Shown in pieces: positions 5,920-9,518 of a DNA stretch of 9,518 nt; the stretch's first letter is position 1; the number at the start of each line of letters is the position of its first letter. The notes beneath the pieces were generated by a model that worked only from the letters and a program-made list of their open reading frames with translations, did not search any database and had not been told where the DNA came from. The DNA comes from Pseudobowmanella sp964228145 (GTDB lineage: Bacteria; Pseudomonadota; Gammaproteobacteria; Enterobacterales; Alteromonadaceae): assembly GCA_964228145.1 (NCBI GenBank), contig CAXQZJ010000117.1:1-9518 (forward strand). Direction: 5' to 3'. Made by a program: the position numbers and the translations under genes.

Positions 5920-6870
5920 ATGGCCGGTGTTTTAGCATCTGTTGATCAACGAACCCAGTTAGTGGGAGAAAATCGACTGGAACTGTTGCTGTTTCGTTTA
6001 CACAGCATGCAGGTGTTCGCGTTGAACGTATTTAAAATTCGTGAAGTCATTGAGGTGCCAAAGTTGAATAAGATGCCCGGCGCGCACTACAACATGCGCG
6101 GGGTGACCAATTATCGCGGCCAGTCTATCCCGATTATCGATTTACGTAACGCTATCAATATGCCGGCCACCCGCCCCGTAGCAGATCGGCGTGAGAATGT
6201 AATTATCACTGAATACAATCGCTCGGTGCAGGGTTTTTATGTGGGTGAGGTGCTTAACATCGTCAATACCTCCTGGAGTGAAATTCAGGCGCCGCCACTA
6301 AGTGCTGGCAGACATAACTATCTGACCGCGATTACCCGTATAGATATTCAAGGGCAGCAACAGTTAGTTGAAATTATTGATGTAGAAAAAGTCTTGGCGG
6401 AAATCATCGATTACGATGTATCGATTTCCGAGCAAACACTGGATACTCAGTTATTGCCACGCATGGCGGGTCACAAAGTGCTGATTGTTGATGACTCATC
6501 GACAGCAAGAAATCAATGCCGCCAGACACTGGAGCAGTTGGGTCTGGAGATCATTGAAGACAAAAATGGTGCCGAGGCATTAGCACGACTGAAAAATTGG
6601 GCAGAGCAGGGCATTCGTGTTGCTGATGAGTTGCTATTGATGATCACAGATGCAGAAATGCCGGAGATGGATGGCTACCGTTTAACGGCAGAGGTACGCG
6701 ACGATCCCCGCATGCAGGATCTGCACATTGTCCTTAACACCTCCCTGAGTGGAAATTTCAATAATGCGATGGTCAAAAAGGTCGGCTGTGACGGGTTTAT
6801 TTCTAAGTTCCAACCTGATCTTTTAGTTGATGAAGTTCAAAAACGTTTTAGAGTTAAATTTCCTGATTAA
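5920..6870 (+). CDS. cheV: Chemotaxis protein CheV (CheW-like domain fused to receiver domain)
   Basis: CheV couples chemoreceptors to the kinase CheA, and its phosphorylatable receiver is thought to aid adaptation. This 316-residue protein has the standard length and order. The CheW-like domain is at about 18-165, with LLLFRLHSMQVFALNVFKIREVIEV and the conserved MRGVTNYRGQSIPIIDL. A short linker leads to a response-regulator receiver at about 185-312. The receiver keeps all key positions: Asp191-Asp192 in VLIVDDSS, the phosphoacceptor Asp244 in MITDAEMPEMDGY, Thr274 in LNTS, and Lys296 in ISKF. It should therefore be phosphorylatable. No other chemotaxis gene is adjacent, so it forms a single-gene unit behind its own promoter. 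The ribosome binding site is poor: GAGAG is about 12 bases from the ATG and CGAAAG about 3. The start is kept because it gives the usual N-terminus. Confidence 0.95.
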   Translation: MAGVLASVDQRTQLVGENRLELLLFRLHSMQVFALNVFKIREVIEVPKLNKMPGAHYNMRGVTNYRGQSIPIIDLRNAINMPATRPVADRRENVIITEYNRSVQGFYVGEVLNIVNTSWSEIQAPPLSAGRHNYLTAITRIDIQGQQQLVEIIDVEKVLAEIIDYDVSISEQTLDTQLLPRMAGHKVLIVDDSSTARNQCRQTLEQLGLEIIEDKNGAEALARLKNWAEQGIRVADELLLMITDAEMPEMDGYRLTAEVRDDPRMQDLHIVLNTSLSGNFNNAMVKKVGCDGFISKFQPDLLVDEVQKRFRVKFPD

Positions 6871-6879
6871 TTATCAATC

Positions 6880-6900
6880 ACTTAGGTTACCCCTGAGTTT
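6880..6900 (+). terminator. Weak candidate terminator of cheV
   Basis: ACTTAGG (6880-6886) pairs with CCTGAGT (6892-6898) with one G-U pair and a 5-base loop, and only three T's follow. It starts 10 bases after the cheV stop. The short T-run makes it doubtful, but nothing better exists on the plus strand before egtD. Confidence 0.3.
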
Positions 6901-6987
6901 GCGCTAAAGTGCAGATTTTGTAAGCCGAAATGAACTACGAATTCTTTGTGCAAGCTGCATAATCAAGGTGCTTGGTGTTTAGCGGGC

Positions 6988-7014
6988 AAAAAAAAGCCCA
7001 GCGGGGAACTGGGC
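6988..7014 (-). terminator. Strong intrinsic terminator, shared by egtBD and the candidate small RNA
   Basis: On the minus strand GCCCAG pairs with CTGGGC (arms 7009-7014 and 6996-7001) around a 7-base loop TTCCCCG, followed by eight T's (6995-6988). It is 187 bases past the egtD stop, unusually far for an operon terminator. That distance is one reason to suspect a separate transcript ending here. Confidence 0.85.
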
Positions 7015-7114
7015 CAAATAAGGATGTTAGTTTCGGGAACTCTGTCAGACAGTGTTTGGGAGAAACTGAACAAATAATACACAAAAACTAAAACGATTAA
7101 GGTATCAAGGTCAA
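6988..7114 (-). ncRNA. Candidate small RNA downstream of egtD, with own promoter and operator
   Basis: The minus strand from about 7114 to the T-run at 6988 has no ORF but clear folding potential. An outer stem AGTTTC/GAAACT (7067-7062 and 7034-7029) encloses a small CTGT/ACAG hairpin (7052-7042). A linker follows, then the terminator hairpin. CTCCC, GTTCCC and GTTCCCC lie in the unpaired parts, as might suit base pairing with G-rich ribosome binding sites. A possible promoter at 7148-7121 overlaps a LacI-type operator. Alternatives are the 3' untranslated part of the egtBD mRNA, or the leftover promoter and leader of a lost gene such as a sugar transporter. No known RNA family is recognised. 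Confidence 0.4.
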
Positions 7115-7120
7115 TAGCTT

Positions 7121-7148
7121 GTTATATTTTTTAATACCTAAATGTAAG
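7121..7148 (-). promoter_or_regulatory. Candidate promoter for the RNA downstream of egtD
   Basis: On the minus strand CTTACA (7148-7143, 4/6) is followed after 16 bases by TATAAC (7126-7121, 5/6). Transcription would start near 7114. The -35 lies within the right arm of the LacI-type operator, so a bound repressor would block it. A second possible -10, TATTAT (7079-7074), lies downstream without a good -35. Confidence 0.35.
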
Positions 7149-7156
7149 CGGTTACA
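7143..7156. promoter_or_regulatory. LacI-family-type operator, perfect palindromic arms
   Basis: TGTAAGCGGTTACA has arms TGTAA/TTACA around a central GCGG and fits the cre-like pattern TGWNANCGNTNWCA at every position. This is the form recognised by many LacI-family repressors, with the central CG. It lies between two convergent coding genes, not in front of any visible ORF, and no LacI-family gene is in the window. The cognate regulator is unknown. Confidence 0.55.
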
Positions 7157-7201
7157 TATCGGGTTAAAGTAACTCTTTGAAACCCATAGGGTTCTTGTAA
7201 A

Positions 7202-8170
7202 TCAGACAGATTTGCTGCTACGCAAATAAAATAAGCCAAACCAGGATTTTTTGTCCGTCCACGCTTTTTCTATGCACAATCCTGCGCTGGCAAGTAGCTG
7301 TTTTAACCCTGGCAAGGTGTATTTATGGGAATTTTCGGTGTGAATGGTTTCACCTTGTTGGAAACTGATGGTCTGCCCACAAACGTGCACCTGTTGCCGG
7401 CACTGACTGACCAAATGCATTTCAATACGATTAAATCGGCCGTTGAATCTGGCCTCGTGGGTAAAATTATTTAACGCAAAGTCGCAATCCAGTTCATGGT
7501 TTAAGCGGGCCAGCAGATTCAGATTAAATTGAGCAGTAACCCCCTCGCTGTCATCGTAAGCGCGTTCCAGCACTTGCCGATCTTTTAGTAAATCTACGCC
7601 CAGCAAAATCGCCCCCTTGTCACCTGCCAGCTGTTTAAGACGTTGAAGCAAGCGTTGCGCTTCAATACTGTCAAAGTTGCCCAGCGTTGAACCTGGAAAA
7701 TAAACCACATTGTTAATATTGGTTTGGGCGACCGGAGCATGGTCAAAAGGGCGACTGAAGTCTGCGCACACGGAGCAAACGGTTAACGCCGGAAACTGCT
7801 CAGTAATACGTTGAGCTGATTGTGCAAGAGCAGTGGGGGAGATTTCTACCGCGGTGTAGGCTTCAGGACTATCCAGGGCAGACAGTAAAGTACGGGTTTT
7901 TTGTCCTGCGCCTGCACCGGGCTCAATAATGTTGGCGTGTTTACCAATGCAATGTGCCACCTCCTCAATGCAGTCGTGCATTAACGCCATCTCAGTTCGG
8001 GTTACGTAATAATCCTTACAGGCACAAATTTGTTCAAACAGCTCACTGCCTTTCTCATCGTAAAGGTATTTGCAGGGCAAGGTTTTGGGTGTTGCCAACA
8101 GGCCTTTGAGGGTATCTTCTAAAAGTTGTGATTTTGCTGGTTGAGGAGAACGTTGATCTGCGGTATTCAT
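7202..8170 (-). CDS. egtD: L-histidine N-alpha-methyltransferase (ergothioneine biosynthesis)
   Basis: EgtD transfers three methyl groups from S-adenosylmethionine to the alpha-amino group of histidine, giving hercynine. The 322-residue length equals that of the mycobacterial enzyme (321). Family blocks run in order: LPCKYLYDEKGSELFEQIC (31-49), DYYVTRTE (53-60) with Tyr55 placed like the histidine-binding tyrosine, the SAM-binding loop IIEPGAGAGQKTRTLL (81-96), VEISPTAL (108-115), YFPGSTLGNF (157-166) with Asn165, and GVDLLKD (191-197). TENSHKY (278-284) supplies Glu279 and Ser281, matching the histidine-contacting Glu/Ser pair of the mycobacterial enzyme from memory. The C-terminus has the usual WTDKKSWFGLFYL. 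The gene begins 11 bases after the egtB stop, with GGAG about 8 bases before its ATG, so the two are one operon. Confidence 0.95.
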   Translation of the reverse strand: MNTADQRSPQPAKSQLLEDTLKGLLATPKTLPCKYLYDEKGSELFEQICACKDYYVTRTEMALMHDCIEEVAHCIGKHANIIEPGAGAGQKTRTLLSALDSPEAYTAVEISPTALAQSAQRITEQFPALTVCSVCADFSRPFDHAPVAQTNINNVVYFPGSTLGNFDSIEAQRLLQRLKQLAGDKGAILLGVDLLKDRQVLERAYDDSEGVTAQFNLNLLARLNHELDCDFALNNFTHEARFNGRFNRIEMHLVSQCRQQVHVCGQTISFQQGETIHTENSHKYTLPGLKQLLASAGLCIEKAWTDKKSWFGLFYLRSSKSV

Positions 8171-8181
8171 GTTTTACTCCG

Positions 8182-9405
8182 TTAATTTTTCACTAACCGG
8201 ATGCCTGTAAACTGCCAGCATTGATGGGGATAAAAGAAATTGCGGTACGTCGGTCGATAGTGACTGCGTGGTGTCGCGCATGAGCCTCCGCGTAACACAT
8301 ATTGATTGGCCATAAATTTGCCATTGTATTCACCGGCGACGCCGGCAAACGGGCGATAACCGGGATAAGGCGCATAGCCGCTTGATGTCCACTGCCATCG
8401 TTCGCCATGAAAACAACAACACGTTTGGTCGTCAGCTTGCGCTGAACCGTGTTGCCCAAAATGCCCTGCAGCAGGCGGTGCGGATATCAACTCTGCGGCC
8501 ACCTCCCATTCAAACTCTGTCGGTAGGCGACAATCAAGCCAGCGTGCAATGGCGTCCGCTTCATAATAACTAAGATGGCTGGCAGGGGCGTTGGGCAGCA
8601 TGGTTTGTAAGCCGGTCAGAGTAAATTCGAACCATTGATTGTCTTGCTGTTGCCAATACAAGGGATGCTTACGTTGCTGCAGGTTGCTCCAGCCATCTGA
8701 CAGCCAAAGCTCAGGTCGCTGATAACCGCCATCATCAATAAAGTCTTTGACCTGTTGATTGGTGACCAAACGGTCACTGATAGCAAAATCATGCAAATAC
8801 ACTGGGTGCCTGGGCTGTTCGTTGTCAAAACTGAAGTCCGCTGCGCTCGCGCCGACCTGGTATAACCCCTCGGATATGTTGTGAAAAACCGCCGGATCAT
8901 TTGAGTAGGTGGGGTTAGCGTCAACGGCCTGAATGCGGGGTTTGAGCGGATTTAACCAAAAAGCATGCTTTAAATCCGTGACGATGAGTTCCTGATGTTG
9001 CTGTTCATGGTGCAGGCCCAGCTCGAGCGTAAACAGCAACTCGGGGTTGGGTTTGCTCAGCCAGTTGATAATCGCCTCATCGATATACCGACGGTATGCC
9101 AACACGTCCTCAAGTGAAGGACGGCTCAATACGCCGCGTAGCGGCCGGGAAAACTGTTCACCGATGCCATTGTAATAGGAATTAAACAAGCTTTGGAAAG
9201 CCCGGTTATAAGGCTGATAGTGGTTATCACAAGCAAGTAAGATAAAGGTTTCAAAGAACCAGCTGGTGTGAGCAAGGTGCCATTTAACCGGGCTGGCATC
9301 CGGCATCGACTGAACGGCCATGTCCTCGGCGCTCAATCCTTCGGTGAGTGCCAAGGTTTGCGATCTTACTTGTAAAAAACGCTGGCTAATCGTCGATTTT
9401 TCCAA
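8182..9405 (-). CDS. egtB: Hercynine oxygenase / sulfoxide synthase EgtB
   Basis: EgtB is a non-haem iron enzyme that uses O2 to join a thiol donor to hercynine, forming the sulfoxide precursor of ergothioneine. The 407-residue protein has the usual two domains. The N-terminal DinB-like four-helix domain (about 8-150) carries the iron ligands His46 in KWHLAHTSW, and His133 and His137 in the HxxxHxE motif HEQQHQE. The C-terminal formylglycine-generating-enzyme/sulfatase-like domain (about 175-405) has LPTEFEWEVAA, WQWTSS, VLRGGSC and YRPTYRNFFYPHQCWQFTGIRL. Tyr77-Tyr78 in FNSYYN resemble the tyrosine pair I recall from the cysteine-using enzyme of Chloracidobacterium. The frame starts at TTG (9405): codons back to the in-frame TAA include no ATG or GTG, and a later Met would delete part of the iron-binding domain. 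GCGAG upstream is a weak ribosome binding site. Thiol donor not certain. Confidence 0.94.
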   Translation of the reverse strand: MEKSTISQRFLQVRSQTLALTEGLSAEDMAVQSMPDASPVKWHLAHTSWFFETFILLACDNHYQPYNRAFQSLFNSYYNGIGEQFSRPLRGVLSRPSLEDVLAYRRYIDEAIINWLSKPNPELLFTLELGLHHEQQHQELIVTDLKHAFWLNPLKPRIQAVDANPTYSNDPAVFHNISEGLYQVGASAADFSFDNEQPRHPVYLHDFAISDRLVTNQQVKDFIDDGGYQRPELWLSDGWSNLQQRKHPLYWQQQDNQWFEFTLTGLQTMLPNAPASHLSYYEADAIARWLDCRLPTEFEWEVAAELISAPPAAGHFGQHGSAQADDQTCCCFHGERWQWTSSGYAPYPGYRPFAGVAGEYNGKFMANQYVLRGGSCATPRSHYRPTYRNFFYPHQCWQFTGIRLVKN

Positions 9406-9455
9406 AATCTCGCCCTGAATCCTGCTGCCGGTAACTGACAGGCTGACGTGCCTTT

Positions 9456-9484
9456 ATGACAAAAGCGTAGCAGAGATATGACAA
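9456..9484 (-). promoter_or_regulatory. Candidate egtB promoter containing a TTGTCATA direct repeat
   Basis: On the minus strand TTGTCA (9484-9479, 5/6) is followed after 17 bases by TGTCAT (9461-9456, 4/6). The octamer TTGTCATA occurs twice, at 9484-9477 and 9462-9455, 22 bp apart, covering both promoter elements. The repeat may be an operator for an unknown regulator. A start near 9449 leaves a leader of about 44 bases. Confidence 0.35.
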
Positions 9485-9501
9485 TGGATTGAAAATTAGC
9501 C

Positions 9502-9518
9502 AAAAAAAAGCCCGACCA
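9502..9518 (-). terminator. Partial intrinsic terminator at the window edge
   Basis: On the minus strand the edge reads GGTCGGGC followed by eight T's (9509-9502). This looks like the 3' arm and T-run of a terminator for a minus-strand gene beyond the window. The other arm is outside, so the stem cannot be confirmed. Confidence 0.45.

Larger units (their letters stand above)
6871..7201. other. 331-base gap between convergent cheV and egtD
   Basis: There is no ORF with coding character on either strand. The left part (6871-6987) holds only a weak hairpin after cheV and otherwise shows nothing. The right part (6988-7156) holds a strong minus-strand terminator, a folded C-rich segment, a possible promoter and a LacI-type operator, listed separately. 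A small hairpin AACCC-ATA-GGGTT (7181-7193) follows the egtD stop but lacks a T-run on the minus strand. Confidence 0.7.

Noticed and set aside
2894..6890. Shared 10-mer CTTAGGTTAC upstream of glcB (minus, 2903-2894) and after cheV (6881-6890)
   Set aside because: One 10-base match in 9.5 kb on two strands is not far from chance. The contexts differ: a promoter leader versus a 3' hairpin.
6984..6999. GGGC-A8-GCCC inverted repeat as a separate hairpin
   Set aside because: The A-run is the T-run of the minus-strand terminator, and the right arm is already part of its stronger stem.
8193..8924. ORFs of 63-102 codons within egtB
   Set aside because: They are out-of-frame shadows of an intact EgtB reading frame with all iron ligands.
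1..9518. Mobile element, prophage, CRISPR array, tRNA or toxin-antitoxin system
   Set aside because: No terminal repeats, integrase, transposase, regularly spaced repeats, tRNA-like folds or small paired ORFs were seen. All large ORFs are housekeeping-type genes.

Overview
The window looks like chromosomal DNA of a free-living, motile, aerobic gammaproteobacterium, probably of the marine or freshwater Cellvibrio/Pseudomonas-like orders. The evidence is protein-level: a 531-residue isocitrate lyase with a KQCGH motif as in Pseudomonas aeruginosa, a 725-residue malate synthase G, a CheW-receiver CheV, and an EgtB/EgtD ergothioneine pair. Base composition is moderate and even. I see no phage, transposon, CRISPR array, tRNA or rRNA. 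The genus cannot be fixed from what is here.

Layout, left to right. (1) Bases 1-549, minus: the N-terminal 183 codons of an exported M28-type metallopeptidase that runs off the window. (2) 648-5708: a glyoxylate-shunt cluster. malate synthase G (glcB, minus) lies downstream of a LysR-type regulator (minus), which is divergent from isocitrate lyase (aceA, plus). The two intergenic regions hold dyads and repeats placed as expected for LysR-type control. (3) 5709-5919: a gap with three consecutive hairpins ending in a T-run (candidate small RNA), then a likely cheV promoter. (4) 5920-6870, plus: cheV, a chemotaxis coupling protein with a receiver domain. (5) 6871-7201: a gap between convergent genes. 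It contains a perfect LacI-family-type operator overlapping a possible minus-strand promoter, then a structured C-rich segment ending in a strong terminator, with no ORF. (6) 7202-9405, minus: an egtB-egtD operon for ergothioneine, with egtB starting at TTG. (7) The right edge carries half of another minus-strand terminator.

How the genes fit together. AceA splits isocitrate into succinate and glyoxylate, and GlcB condenses glyoxylate with acetyl-CoA to malate. Together they allow growth on acetate or fatty acids, and the LysR protein between them is the obvious candidate local regulator. EgtD trimethylates histidine to hercynine and EgtB adds sulfur oxidatively. Without egtA or egtC nearby, and with an EgtB lacking the residues recalled for the gamma-glutamylcysteine type, a cysteine-using route is plausible. 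CheV and the M28 peptidase are separate units.

The least ordinary content is in the two intergenic gaps, each of which may encode a small RNA. Both candidates carry GTTCCC motifs in loops or unpaired segments. The one at about 6988-7114 sits behind an apparent LacI-type operator that no visible coding gene explains.
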